From Diphasiastrum complanatum (lineage: Eukaryota; Streptophyta; Lycopodiopsida; Lycopodiales; Lycopodiaceae): DNA of 64,000 nucleotides. The stretch lies in contig CM055093.1 of assembly GCA_029204225.1 (NCBI GenBank), forward strand, positions 47,178,854 through 47,242,853, written 5' to 3'. Position numbers and translations under genes: made by a program. Positions 1 through 11,919 of this stretch are shown here, piece after piece; the stretch's first letter is position 1; every line of letters begins with the position of its first letter. A model generated the notes under the pieces. The model was not told where the DNA came from and made no database searches. It saw nothing but the letters and a program-made list of their open reading frames with translations.

Positions 1-27
1 AGGAAGGATGATCCAAGCTCATAGATC

Positions 28-825
28 ATGATTGGATACTCATCCATCAAGGAGGCCTTTAGTGTCTTTACACTCTCTATTTCAAAAGTGATTGTGAATA
101 GAGATGTCACATTGCATGAAGATTCAATCTTGGAAGTGGATGAGATCAAGGCTTCTCAAGAAGCATCACAAGTTATCTTTTTTGAAGGTATTCAAGTTAT
201 GATGGGGCCAATGTGTGAGGAGGAGTTTCTTCTTCATATGATTTCAAGAAGATCTTCAAGGTGCATGGTCGAGTCTTTATGGCTCACCTTAGATGGCAAA
301 GAGGGACATCTTTCATGTTGTATCTACTACAACACATTCATATATGCTTCTCTTCCTTTGCTTGAAATGCTATCTTGCTTCATTGAATTTTTTGGATCTC
401 AAAGTTCAAGAAAAGCTATACTAGTTTTGTATGATGCTTATGGTATGGACATGTTTCTTGTCATTATTGACTTAGATATGTTTCCAATACTTTTTGAAAG
501 CAAGATATTGTATTGTCAAAAGTATGCTCTTGGTTCTAGTAAGAACAAGATTGAGCTTGGTACTCACTTTTTTGAAAATCATGTTTTCACATGTTTTGAG
601 GCAAATTCTAAACTCCTCTTGAGATTAAGTGAAGCATCCAAAGTGGACACTTACATCCTTAAGAGAGTAACTAGCCTAAAAAAGATCAAGATAGTATTTG
701 ATATCAAGATTAGATCCATCATGGATATAGTTCATTGTATGTGGACTAGTCAAGCTAGAAAGCATAGTCTTGATAATCATCATTGTTTCACATCTTATGA
801 TCTTGATCTCCATGAATCCTTATAA
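28..825 (+). pseudogene. Copia integrase C-terminus fused to an accessory 3' ORF
   Basis: The first ~40 residues (GYSSIKEAFSVF, then KVIVNRDVTLHEDS) match the end of Ty1/Copia integrase, which typically reads GYS..KAYRVF...KVIVSRDV.FDE. A stop lies just upstream at positions 22-24, so this is a fragment. The other ~220 residues resemble no RT or RNase H. They contain SRCMVESLWLTLDGKEGHLS and a block reading FEANSKLLLRLSEASKVDTYI. Similar blocks occur in the Copia-like element at 26.2-31.8 kb and, weakly, near the C-terminus of the ORF at 5515-8481. The region sits between integrase and the polypurine tract, where RT/RNase H would normally be, so pol appears to have been replaced by an accessory sequence. 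Function unknown. Confidence 0.6.
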
Positions 826-1129
826 GGCCTAGAAGCCTCAGATTTCTCTATTTATGGTGCATCCATCATGCAAGTGGAACTTTCAAAGCGAAGATCATCA
901 TCAAGCATGGAGGAAGCCCATGATCATAGTGGCATATTGGTGGAGCACTCTTCAAAGGCATTGGCAAGAGATCTCTACCAAAGAGATCTTATCATGGATA
1001 TGGTGAGGGTGCTGCTATGATGGATCTTTTGGCTGATCTTCACTTCTTATGCATACCAAATGATCCACTCAAAAAGATTTACAAACTTCTCAAGTGATCT
1101 AGTACCTTTCCAAGCTATTTTTTGAGGAG

Positions 1130-1760
1130 TGTGAGAAATTGGCAAAAATCTAGCTTGGTATTTTTTATGATAGAAGTTTGTAAGTGAATCTCACATGTGT
1201 GGAGGATGTTCCCACATGTGGAGAATTGTCAAGTAAATAAAAATGTTTGATATAGGGGTCTCATAGAATTTCATAGTCAAGCATTTAGGTGTAGGATGTT
1301 GATAGGGTCAAATTTGGCATAGATGGCAAATTATCCATTTCCACTTGACATGCCACTATTGAGTCAAAATAGAGTAGGAGGCCAAACTCGTATCATTGTA
1401 GTATCATTGTACTCCTCATTTGGATCTAATTGATTTCGAGATTGAGTGGATTTTGAGTGTCATTGAATTTCTAGCTTTCTCTCTCTACCCGAGAGTTCAT
1501 GATGCTTTTTCTCTCTCTACCCAAGGAGAGCAGCTTGTTTTTACTTAGATTATTTTTTGAATACTTCCCACACGTGTGAGTGAGAGTTGGAAGTGTTTGA
1601 ATGCATGTAGTAGTGTGTTTTTGCCATAGGATCTAAGATTGATCTTGAATCTCAATCTAATCTTAACCTTGGTGCATCTACACACCTTAGGAGATCACAA
1701 GTACATGTTGTGAACAATCCACACGTGTGAAATTCAACAATCCAGGATTTAGTTTATTCA
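1130..1760 (+). repeat. 3' LTR of Copia-like element
   Basis: A polypurine tract (TTTTTTGAGGAG) runs directly into TGTGAGAAATTGGC, the same PPT/LTR junction as at 30921-30940 and, on the minus strand, at 46886. Length is about 631 bp, close to the 632-634 bp LTRs at 3.7 and 8.5 kb. It holds ACACGTGTG-type palindromes near 1567 and 1719. The right end (TTTATTCA) is placed by analogy and no partner LTR lies in the window, so the end is approximate. Confidence 0.6.
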
Positions 1761-2351
1761 CCTTGCCATCAACAAATGTAAGATAGATATGTTTTACAAT
1801 TTTTTAAATTGGTGATGTTGCTCTATCTGTTGGCTCTGAGTAGCTAGTTTCAAGGGTCATTTTGGCCCAAGGATGGCCAAAAGTAGGTGCCTTCTAGCCA
1901 AGGATAGGCCCTTCCAAAGAATTAGCTCGCAAAATGAACTACAACTTCAAACTGAAGTTTCTTAATGAAGGACTAGTGACTTTAAAAGTAGGGTCCCTTC
2001 AGGCCCTTTCATTTAAAATTTTCTTTTTTATGAAGAGTTTTCACTTATGGCCTTCAACTCTTCAAGGGTTTCTTTCAACCCCTATCCAATGGTCCATAAC
2101 AAATCCACGGTCCATGTTGCTTCTCATCCGCGCGATCTAAGCCATCAATCTAGATTTACCTTGATCATGTGGCTTTCATCATCTTTGTGCACTGAAGCAG
2201 ATTCATCTGGCCGCTGGCACCTCATTTTACACTATGCACCTGGCCATGTTGGCTACGCACCTCATTTTACACTACGCACCTGGCCATGTTGGGTGCGCAC
2301 GACCCTCGCAGACGAGCATCATTCTGATCACTTTTTTGAAGTTCCGATTGC
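1761..2351. other. No gene; 40-bp tandem duplication
   Basis: No convincing gene. At about 2217-2296 a 40-bp unit containing CTCATTTTACACTA and GCACCTGGCCATGTTGG occurs twice in tandem with few differences. The short reading frames here are unlike any family I recognise. Confidence 0.5.
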
Positions 2352-3708
2352 ATTAGGGGATATAAGAACTCAAAATGGGCCCTTTGCAAAGATGTTTTTT
2401 TTTTACTTCGCATGTTTTCAACGCTTAAGTGGCCCAATCAATAGTGTCCATCTGTGATGAACTATAACAATGGTTGACAGACTGAGATTGATTTTGCCGT
2501 TCTCGGCCAAATTTTGGTGATTTTCAAAAATCCCGCTGGGGAGAACAAACGATTGTGATTGGACCGCAAGTACTGCCTAAATACTCTTTTGATGCCCGTA
2601 TTTGTACACTCAAGGTTGGTTTGACGTCAATAGTCGTAAACTATAGTTAATTAATCGCTATAGTTTAGGAACTTTTGCCATTCTTAGGTACATTTCTCAT
2701 TCTCTTCATTATTTTTTTCTCTTCGTTTTCATTTGTATTCAACTTCTTATTTTTAGGAGTAATGGCAACACGTAATCAGAGACCAAAAGGAACCATTGAA
2801 GCTATCAACATTTGAAATGAAAAGAATGCAAAAGATCAAGGGATACCTAGAATATATCAAAAATATCAGTGGATATTGATGCATCCATCTTCAAAAGGCG
2901 TGTTCCGGAAAAGAAAAAGACAAGATAGACTATATATAAGTTCTTGGAAAGGAAGGATAATGGATTTCAAAGTTTCAGCTGCTGAACTATCACAGATGTT
3001 TTAGTTCAGCATGTTTATCTTGACAATGAAATCAATATTCAGCATTTGAATTCTCATGATAGGAAGAAATGCAATTGTAATTATGTGATTAATATTCGTG
3101 TACTTAGTTTGATTTTTTTATTTGAAAAATTAACCATTATTTTGTTGGTTTTGCATATTTATATCCATCGAATATCATTGAATTGCAGTTAGTTCAATCT
3201 ATTATAGGAATAATTGATGTCATACATTCTGATATCGGTTTACTCCAATATAAGAGACGTTCTCCAAAATACCTCTTGGAGTTAGGAATATTTTTTTATG
3301 ACTCCAACTATTTTCTAGATAAAAATGGTTTAGCGGGAAGATTAGAGCCATACCCACTACCATATTTCTCCAGTGAGGAGTGGATTTATCCAAACTCAAT
3401 AATTTCAAAAAGTTTCCGATCGAGATTGTATATGGATATCCAGATTATACTAAAATGTAGCACCGGATCAAAGAATAATAGATTAAGTTGGAATCTTCCT
3501 TTTACTATCTTTGTTGATTTTTTTTCTAAATGTAATGTTCGACAAACTAAAACGATGTTTATTTGTAAAGACTTGAGTGATGAGATGCTTGCCCAGTTGT
3601 TGGATGATCATTGAGATACAAAACAAAATGGACAAGTTGAGTACAGGGTTTGTAAGTCGTCCATGACATTTAGATATCACATAGAAAAGAAGATGCTCAC
3701 GAGCAATG
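2352..3708 (+). mobile_element. Diverged end fragment of the 9.4-kb TIR transposon family
   Basis: The left edge at about 2352 reads ATTAGGGGATATAAGAACTC and then CCCTTTGCAAAGATG. This resembles the terminal repeat of the element at 47837-57256 (ATTAGAGGAGTTCTC...CCCTTTCTAAAGATA). About 400 bp further in begins a gene homologous to the minus-strand gene at 55575-56814 of that element, at the same distance from the end. GACGTCAATA is shared in the spacer. The fragment is cut at 3708 by an LTR, and its continuation is not found on the other side of that retroelement. Confidence 0.6.
2762..3708 (+). pseudogene. Transposon-encoded unknown protein, second diverged copy
   Basis: The start MATRNQRPKGTIEAINI corresponds to MARIPRSTIDSVIL in the copy starting at 56814 on the minus strand. 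Further matching blocks are WILMHPSSKGVF versus WVLLHPSSKVNF; VLVQHVYLDNEI versus VLVQHVYMHSEI, followed by KCNCNY versus KCNCKY; RSPKYLLEL versus RSPKELA; STGSKNNRLSW versus STGSKIVQLSW; and FICKDLSDEM versus FVFKDLSDET. An intron probably ends at the CAG before 3187. Disruptions include an in-frame TGA at 2813-2815, a frameshift near 2998 and a stop after LLDDH at 3612. The reading continues in another frame to RYHIEKKML, where the LTR cuts it. The HD-x3-KCNC cluster could bind metal. Function unknown. Confidence 0.6.
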
Positions 3709-4342
3709 TGTGAAAATTGTCAACATTTCCTTGTCTAGTTTTAGGCCAAAATTGCTAAAAATGGCACATAGTTTAGGATCTGACTTTTCACACGTGTGAA
3801 ACAGGTCTAGATATTTTTAGTAAGTGTATTTTTTCAGTATGAAGAAGTGTCAAACTTCAAGACCTTCGAAATGAGTCCATTTTCATGTATTTTGGACATA
3901 TATGCCAATTTTACCTATATAGGGCATATTTTAGGTAAGGAGGGTCTAGAGAGAGGAGAGAGAGTCATCTCTCTCAGCTATATATAGCAGGTAGGCCGTG
4001 GAGAAACCTTTTGTATGCTTCATTGAGATCAATAGATCATTGTCATTGTTTCTTCCTCCATTGAGAGCATTGTTGTGTGTATTGTCTTCAAGCTATTGTG
4101 TATGATCTTAGGTGCTTTCCAAAAGTGATAGGCTGATGTATTATGGACTATATAATGCTATTTTGGGCCGCACTTGATGTTTATGGAAGTTTCCATTTGT
4201 GATAAATGCTTTTTGATCAAGTTCTTTGCATTATAGGTAGCATAGAATGTGTTGCCAATTCCTAGCTTATGTAGTTTGGAGTGCAAGCATTCAAGCCAAT
4301 GATCTTGGAGTTTAGATCCACTTAGGATCTGTATTTTTCACA
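3709..4342 (+). repeat. 5' LTR of the young element
   Basis: It begins TGTGAAAATTGTC and ends TTTTTCACA directly against the PBS, so the ends form a short inverted repeat. It contains the palindrome TTTCACACGTGTGAAA near 3787 and a TATA-like CTATATATAG near 3980, then CT/GA-rich sequence, a plausible promoter and R region. It is almost identical to 8495-9126. Confidence 0.85.
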
Positions 4343-4357
4343 TGGTATCAGAGCTGG
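4343..4357 (+). other. Primer-binding site (initiator Met-tRNA type)
   Basis: TGGTATCAGAGC directly follows the 5' LTR. It is the usual plant Copia PBS, complementary to the 3' end of initiator methionine tRNA. The same site appears at 27080 and, on the minus strand, near 58259. Confidence 0.85.
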
Positions 4358-5514
4358 TTGGCTTCTATTTACAGTAAGTATTCCATTTTTGGTGATATTT
4401 GGATGTTTGATCAAGTTCTAGCATGATTTTGCATTGCTTTGTTGATCAAATCTTACTAACCTTTGTTTTGTGAGTTGAACTTGTGGATCAAAAGCATATT
4501 TCAGGTCTATTGAAGATCAGAGGCTGAAAAGAAACTATTTTGGATCAGATCATAACACCTAATCATTTGTGATTGTGAGGCTTGTGCATATTCAATACTA
4601 ACAATGTTCTTTTCAATCCTATTGTTGACAATCTCCATTCTTGGATGAACACTCTCCTTAAGTGGATGAAACTTCTCCTTAAGTGGATGACAAATGCTCT
4701 TTTGAGTGAGTTGTAATTCTCCTAAAGGCTGAGCAAAGCTCCCATTTGGATGAAAGATCCCCTTTTTTGGGTGAACATATTGTAAGCTCCATTGTGAAGA
4801 GCATATTGTAAAGATTGTCATCAATTTTGGCATAATTTTTGGTGTACTTTGTTGAGCATGTAAGTAACTCTCCTTATGTAATTTGATTGGAGCATTTGCT
4901 GGAAGGTGTTAACCATTATGCAAGTGTGTTTTCAGGTTCTTAACAGGTTGAGGAACATTCTCATGTGAAGTGATCTTAGATCTACATCTAAACACCAAGA
5001 TTTGACAAGATAGTGAAGCTAGTCTTGTGATTCACTAAGTGTGCTCATTCATTCACCTCTAAATCTTGTATTTATCACTTGCTGGAGTTTATAAACTTTT
5101 AGAAGTGTGGTTTACATGTGGTTTTACAGGTTGAATCAATATCTTAGTGTGTTGATCATATGTTGATCAAGTTTGTTCATTACTAGGTAATCTTGGCATC
5201 CTAGTTTTGGGTATTTTCTAAGAATGCAAGTAACTCTTCACACCATAACTTGATTTGGTCACTTGCTGGAAAGTTTGAGAGCTTAAGCAAGAGTGTGTTC
5301 AGGTTGGTTTGATTTTGTAATCCATTCTTAGTGTGTGCAAAGTGTTGCATGTGTTTCAATCTTCCTTTCTATGCTTGGAAACCATCTAGGTTCAAGATAG
5401 AAGTGTTTTAGGGTCCTAAATCTTCATAGATCTCTTTATCTATCATTTGTTGAGAGAAAAGTGAGTGCTAAGTTCTTTAGGACAAAACCTAAAAGTTGAA
5501 GAAACATTAGAATC
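4358..5514 (+). other. Untranslated leader of the young element
   Basis: There is no long plus-strand reading frame between the PBS and the gag start. It contains repeated short phrases such as AACTCTCCTTATG and CTTGCTGGAA with GTGTGTTTTCAGGTT. Diverged copies near 4860, 5085 and 5225 suggest internal duplication of a ~180-bp unit. Confidence 0.5.
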
Positions 5515-8481
5515 ATGGCTTCCAATGGTGGGATCATGCTAGAGTCTAGTGAAAGGTTGAGTTCATCAAACTACTCTACTTGGAAAGTGAGGATGGAGTC
5601 CTTACTTGAGTTGAATGAACTCATGGACATAGTTGCAGAAATTGAAGAGAGACCTCTCACACTTCAAGAGCAACAAAGGTTTGATAAGAAGGCCAAGAGG
5701 GCTCTTCATATCATTAAAATGAATGTTACAAATGAACTTCTCAAGGAAGTTGGAAAGTGTCAAAGTGCAAGTGAGGCATGGAATGCCTTAAAGAAGCTCT
5801 TTGAATCAAAGTCCACATCTAGGGTATTGACCCTAAGGAGACAAATATTTTCTAGTAGGCAAAGAGAGGGTGAAAGTGCTCATGCATTTATCTTGAGAGT
5901 TAAGTCCCTAAGTGATGATTTAGCATGCATTGATGAGAACATAAAAGATGGTGAAATAGTCCAAGTTATGTTGAATGGTTTGCTAAATGAACATGCTAAC
6001 CTTGTGCAAAGTTTTGCCATTCAAAGAGTCTTGCCAAGTGTGGTTGACTTGCAAGAAATCTTATTGGCTGAAGAACATAGGTTGCAATCAAAGCTTGATG
6101 GTGCATCCTTGCAAGGTGGAGGTGAAGAGGCTTTCTTCACAAAAGGCAAATTCAAGGGCAAAGGTAAAGGCAAAGGGAAATGGTCCAAAGGTGGTAACTT
6201 TGATCATGATGATCACTCTTCCTCTTCCTCTTCTACTAAGAACAATAAGTCAAAGTTCAAGTGCTTTTATTGTGGGATAAAAGGACATTTTGCAAATGAA
6301 TGCCATAAGAAACAAAATGCTAGATCTAGGTTGAGATCTAATGTACTTCTTGGAGATGATAATTGTTGTGCTAACTTGGCAAGCTTTGGTGAATCTATGG
6401 TCAATTTTTTGGATCCATTGGATCTTGAAGATGCACTAGTGTTACCTACTAGTCATATGGAGTCATGTGGAGCTAAATTAGCATCATGTTTGTACTCTTC
6501 TACTCATGGACTTCCAAGGCTTGGTGGTTCTTCAATGGTGCTAGATGGCAAGTGCAAAAATGGAAAAGGTAAGGAAGGAGCTAACTTCATCAATGGAGTT
6601 GATGAAGATTCTTCTTTGGAAGTGATTGTTGCTAATGACTTGTTTGTTCATATGGAAAAAGATGGAGATGCTAAGTGTCATTCTTTGCAAGAAGATGGTT
6701 GTTCTTCTAATTCTTTTCATATTGATGTATGTAATCATGTGGGAAAAGATGATGGTGCTTTGAGCATGCTTGAAGGAAATGGTTCTTTTACATCTTTTTG
6801 TGATAAAGTCATTTGTGCAACAAGTGGTGTCACATTTCTTCATAAAAAGAGTAGATCAAAGGTTTCTATCATGAGACTTGGTGAGGGAGATCACAAGTCA
6901 AAAGGAAGAGAAGTATGTGAAGTGTTCAAAGTAGGATGTACTTTGAATGATGTTTTTATGAACGATAGTGAGGAAGAATCATTATCATATGACTCATTAC
7001 CTAAATCATTGAGTAGAAGTTCATGTTTGAAAAGAGAGAGTACTTCAATCACTCTTATGTTGAAGGTACTAAGGATTCTTTTCTTGGCTTCTAATATTCA
7101 AGAGTCTTCTACTTCTTATGGTGCAACTATCAAGAGGGAGGTTTCTAACTTTTGTGGTGCTAGCATTAAGAGGGAGTCTTGTGAAGGAAAGGGCAATGGA
7201 AGAGTGGTTCTTGGGAAGATCCAAAGCATGGATCTAACATCTCTTCATCAACTCAAAGCATTCTATGATTGTGGTGGATTGTTCATTCATGGTCAAGATG
7301 GCAAAAGGTTGGTTGAAGAAGACTACATGGAGCAACTCAAGTGGCAACTTCTTCAAGGCAAGGGAGATATCATTGGTGAGCTTATTGAGGTTTGTTATGA
7401 ACTCAAGAGGGCTGTTTTGATTAGGTTTGATACTCATCTTCACCTACTCTACTTCATGTTAAATGGAAATGTTGGAATCTATCTTTTGGTTTATGATGGT
7501 GGCATTGTTTTCACTAACTATAGTGAAGGGTCAAATTTGAGCATTGATGAGATCTTGTGGGATCTTAATCATGTGTTTGAGAGGGAGTATCTTCAGAGTT
7601 TCAGATCTGAAGATGTTCACATATGCAAGATCTTTGATGTCTTATTGGAAGATCAAGAGGTTGATCTTGGATTGCTTCATCAACACCAAGAGACAAGTGG
7701 CAATTCGAAGCTAGTGAAAAGCATCAAAGAAGAGACAAATGGTCAAGGCATTTTGGATCTGTTTTTACAGGTTCTTGAAGGTTCAAGTAAGGTCTTTGGA
7801 GCTGCAAGGAAGTGTCTTCTTACTCTACCTCACTTGCCTAATCTCATGTATGAACATTGTTATGTCAATGTGTTGAAATTGTCAAATTTCAATAAAACTA
7901 GTTCCATAGTTTTGCATCCTTTGGATCTTGGAGATGGAATAGTTATCATTGCTGGTTTGTATGATCAAGTACATGAATTCATTCAGATCTTGAAAGGTAT
8001 TGAAGTGGTCAATATGTTTTCTTTTGAACAAAGTTCAAGATCTAGTATTCTAGTGTTGGCAAATTGGCAACTTGTTGACATTGTAGGATCAAGCGTTGTG
8101 TGCAGATCTTGTGGAGGTACTTCAAGTATTTCAAGTTCAGGTTTTGGTCATTCAAATGGAGTAGGGAACACATCTTTTTGGCATTCATTCACTCAAAGGC
8201 TTTCATGGATTGAAGATCTACAAAGGCAAGAGAAACCAGAGATGGATACATGGAGGAATTCATTAATTGAGATTCTATGTTCTTTTACATGTACCATTTT
8301 TATGATTCTATGTAAAATTGATGTAAGAAATAGTGAAGCATCCTATATGGACACTATTATCTATATCAATTATGTTGTGTCCTATTTTGTACATATTAGG
8401 ATCCTTGAGAAGAGATCTATTCTGATGATGGAGATCATTCTTAAGTTGGAACAAAGTAGTGTTGTAAAACTAGCAAGTTAA
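5515..8481 (+). CDS. gag: Copia Gag fused to a large unknown C-terminal region (988 aa)
   Basis: Residues 1-200 are a Copia Gag of the UBN2/retrotran_gag type: SSNYSTWKVRMESLL near the start, then AKRALHIIKMNVT, ASEAWNALKKLFE and LRRQIFSSRQREGESAHAF. A Lys/Gly-rich linker leads to one zinc knuckle, CFYCGIKGHFANEC (CX2CX4HX4C), at about residue 250. In ordinary Copia, protease with a DSGAS motif, integrase and RT follow. None is visible in the remaining ~720 residues, which are low-complexity and unrecognised. Near the end, NSEASYMDTIIYINYVVSY weakly recalls the SEASKVDTYI block at 28-825. The frame is fully open between near-identical LTRs, so the ORF is recent or maintained. If the element moves, it must borrow pol from another element. 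Confidence 0.8.
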   Translation: MASNGGIMLESSERLSSSNYSTWKVRMESLLELNELMDIVAEIEERPLTLQEQQRFDKKAKRALHIIKMNVTNELLKEVGKCQSASEAWNALKKLFESKSTSRVLTLRRQIFSSRQREGESAHAFILRVKSLSDDLACIDENIKDGEIVQVMLNGLLNEHANLVQSFAIQRVLPSVVDLQEILLAEEHRLQSKLDGASLQGGGEEAFFTKGKFKGKGKGKGKWSKGGNFDHDDHSSSSSSTKNNKSKFKCFYCGIKGHFANECHKKQNARSRLRSNVLLGDDNCCANLASFGESMVNFLDPLDLEDALVLPTSHMESCGAKLASCLYSSTHGLPRLGGSSMVLDGKCKNGKGKEGANFINGVDEDSSLEVIVANDLFVHMEKDGDAKCHSLQEDGCSSNSFHIDVCNHVGKDDGALSMLEGNGSFTSFCDKVICATSGVTFLHKKSRSKVSIMRLGEGDHKSKGREVCEVFKVGCTLNDVFMNDSEEESLSYDSLPKSLSRSSCLKRESTSITLMLKVLRILFLASNIQESSTSYGATIKREVSNFCGASIKRESCEGKGNGRVVLGKIQSMDLTSLHQLKAFYDCGGLFIHGQDGKRLVEEDYMEQLKWQLLQGKGDIIGELIEVCYELKRAVLIRFDTHLHLLYFMLNGNVGIYLLVYDGGIVFTNYSEGSNLSIDEILWDLNHVFEREYLQSFRSEDVHICKIFDVLLEDQEVDLGLLHQHQETSGNSKLVKSIKEETNGQGILDLFLQVLEGSSKVFGAARKCLLTLPHLPNLMYEHCYVNVLKLSNFNKTSSIVLHPLDLGDGIVIIAGLYDQVHEFIQILKGIEVVNMFSFEQSSRSSILVLANWQLVDIVGSSVVCRSCGGTSSISSSGFGHSNGVGNTSFWHSFTQRLSWIEDLQRQEKPEMDTWRNSLIEILCSFTCTIFMILCKIDVRNSEASYMDTIIYINYVVSYFVHIRILEKRSILMMEIILKLEQSSVVKLAS

Positions 8482-8494
8482 GTTGAAGAGGGAG

Positions 8495-9126
8495 TGTGAA
8501 AATTGTCAACATTTCCTTGTCTAGTTTTAGGCCAAAATTGCTAAAAATGGCACATAGTTTAGGATCTGACTTTTCACACGTGTGAAACAGGTCTAGATAT
8601 TTTTAGTAAGTGTATTTTTTCAGTATGAAGAAGTGTCAAACTTCAAGACCTTCGAAATGAGTCCATTTTCATGTATTTTGGACATATATGCCAATTTTAC
8701 CTATATAGGGCATATTTTAGGTAAGGAGGGTCTAGAGAGAGGAGAGAGAGTCATCTCTCTCAGCTATATATAGCAGGTAGGCCGTGGAGAAACCTTTTGT
8801 ATGCTTCATTGAGATCAATAGATCATTGTCATTGTTTCTTCCTCCATTGAGAGCATTGTTGTGTGTATTGTCTTCAAGCTATTGTGTATGATCTTAGGTG
8901 CTTTCCAAAAGTGATAGGCTGATGTATTATGGACTGTATAATGCTATTTTGGGCCGCACTTGATGTTTATGGAAGTTTCCATTTGTGATAAATGCTTTTT
9001 GATCAAGTTCTTTGCATTATAGGTAGCATAGAATGTGTTGCCAATTCCTAGCTTATGTAGTTTGGAGTGCAAGCATTCAAGCCAATGATCTTGGAGTTTA
9101 GATCCACTTAGGATCTGTATTTTTCA
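8495..9126 (+). repeat. 3' LTR of the young element, terminal CA missing
   Basis: It matches 3709-4340 with a single substitution by eye (G at 8936). It ends TTTTTCA and then continues as TCCACC, whereas the 5' LTR ends TTTTTCACA. The last two bases and any target-site duplication are therefore lost. Confidence 0.85.
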
Positions 9127-10721
<1,595 letters not shown>

Positions 10722-10925
10722 GGGGTTGGCTCAATTGGTTAGCTTGGCATCCAAAGTCTCTTTGGTCCCAGGTTCGAGCCTCCCCTTGGAAACCAAGAAC
10801 CATAGTATTGGGTGGGAAACCCACTCATATCAGTGTTACCTCATATAGTTCTATACCTAGGTGCGATGCGAAGTATTTTCCTGCGAGCTACCCATCTCCA
10901 ATTGCTTTAAGGGAGATCTTCCACT
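10722..10925 (+). mobile_element. tRNA-derived SINE-like sequence
   Basis: The head GGGGTTGGCTCAATTGGTTAG resembles the D-arm region of a tRNA and fits a pol III A box. GGTTCGAGCC at 10771-10780 fits a B box about 40 bp downstream. The sequence continues for ~140 bp without a tRNA acceptor stem, as in plant SINEs. No clear target-site duplication or poly(A)/poly(T) end was found, so the right end is uncertain. Confidence 0.55.
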
Positions 10926-11371
10926 AATTATCAACAGAGAATAACAAGTTATTAGAAACATAATCATCAATAGCTATTAGAAACATGTCCATCATCAATA
11001 AAACATCATTCATTTTGCTAGCAGGTGTTTAGTCATTACGCTACACATACTGGGTCATTCTTTTCCTGGCATGATTGCATATCACTTCTGTTTTTTCACA
11101 TGCGTGCACAATATTTGAGGCCTCCCACAAACCTTAAATGTTAAGATCATCACAACCATTTAGCCTTTAACGTTGACTTTTTTTCAGACTCTATTGACCG
11201 ACGTCAACACGATAGTATTTGCCTTTGCAAGGCAAGGCCAAAAAATTGATATACTTTGATCAAAGAACACATCTTCAATAGGTAGGAAAGATTCTTTTGA
11301 TGGTCACTAGGAAAAAAATTGCTTAAATAAATTTTTTTGAAACATTATTAAACAACTAATTGTTGTTATAT

Positions 11372-11410
<39 letters not shown>

Positions 11411-11800
11411 AGTCAAGCCATTTATGGAGGCAAAGATGTCACGGCACAACGGTCAGATTCAAGGTGAAGGAGATTCAAGCCTTCACGTGAAGTCAACAAC
11501 TCTATCCATACACCCCACTATGATAGACAATTAAATGAATTGATTTAAGAACGCAACTCGAGGAGGTAGGAGAGATTCCAAGTGATGGTGGATAGGAAAA
11601 GAAATTGCTTTAATAATTTGATCAAAGTGCAGAGCTCCAATAGGTCCAATAGGTATGTCTATGTTAAAAGAAGATTGCCTAAGCCCCCTAGAAAGCATAC
11701 ATGAATGCAATGGATGGAGGTAGGGCAGAACAAAAAAATGTCCTTAATGGCTTTGTTTTCCGTTGTTCCTAGGCGAATGTGTGGGAGAGAGCCTCGTCTC
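10926..11800. other. Intergenic upstream of UBC12
   Basis: No gene is supported. There is an (AT)n tract at about 11373-11406. Directly after it, near 11436-11485, CACGGCACAACGGTCAG and AGATTCAAGCC resemble weak A and B boxes, possibly a decayed SINE. Confidence 0.4.
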
Positions 11801-11810
11801 ATATAAAAGC
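11801..11810 (+). promoter_or_regulatory. Probable TATA box of UBC12
   Basis: ATATAAAAGC is followed about 20-30 bp later by a CT-rich likely start region and a short untranslated exon with a good splice donor at 11920. It is placed by position and context only. Confidence 0.45.
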
Positions 11811-11824
11811 ATCTCTCGGGAGAA

Positions 11825-11919
11825 ATTGTAGCGTCTTCTTCTTCTTCGTCTCCATTGTTTGAAGATCTGCGCAAAAGAGCGACGCTGCATCTGCTCTTGG
11901 GAAGCAGAGCTTGTATCAT
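11825..11919 (+). other. Probable 5' untranslated exon of UBC12
   Basis: This TCT-rich leader ends at AT|GTAAGT (donor 11920-11921). The inferred intron runs to the CAG at 12643-12645, 27 bp before the start codon. A leader intron is common in plant housekeeping genes. The start position is a guess. Confidence 0.4.

Larger units (their letters stand above)
3709..9126 (+). mobile_element. Young non-autonomous Copia-like LTR retrotransposon
   Basis: Two LTRs flank a PBS, a ~1.2-kb leader, a single 988-codon gag ORF and a purine-rich tract (TTGAAGAGGGAG). No protease, integrase, RT or RNase H is encoded. By eye the LTRs differ at one site (A at 4150, G at 8936) over 632 bp, indicating very recent insertion. 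The flanks do not match (CAATG left, TCCAC right), and the right LTR lacks the final CA present on the left, so the right junction is not an original insertion end. The left end lies inside the DNA-transposon fragment and the right end abuts a Copia integrase fragment. Confidence 0.85.

Noticed and set aside
6541-7443. Minus-strand ORFs across the gag gene
   Set aside because: Shadows of the plus-strand 988-codon frame.
10722-10800. Functional tRNA gene
   Set aside because: A- and B-box-like motifs are present, but no acceptor stem or convincing anticodon arm; fits a SINE head better.
11436-11500. Second SINE upstream of UBC12
   Set aside because: A- and B-box matches are weak and too closely spaced; no clear body or ends.
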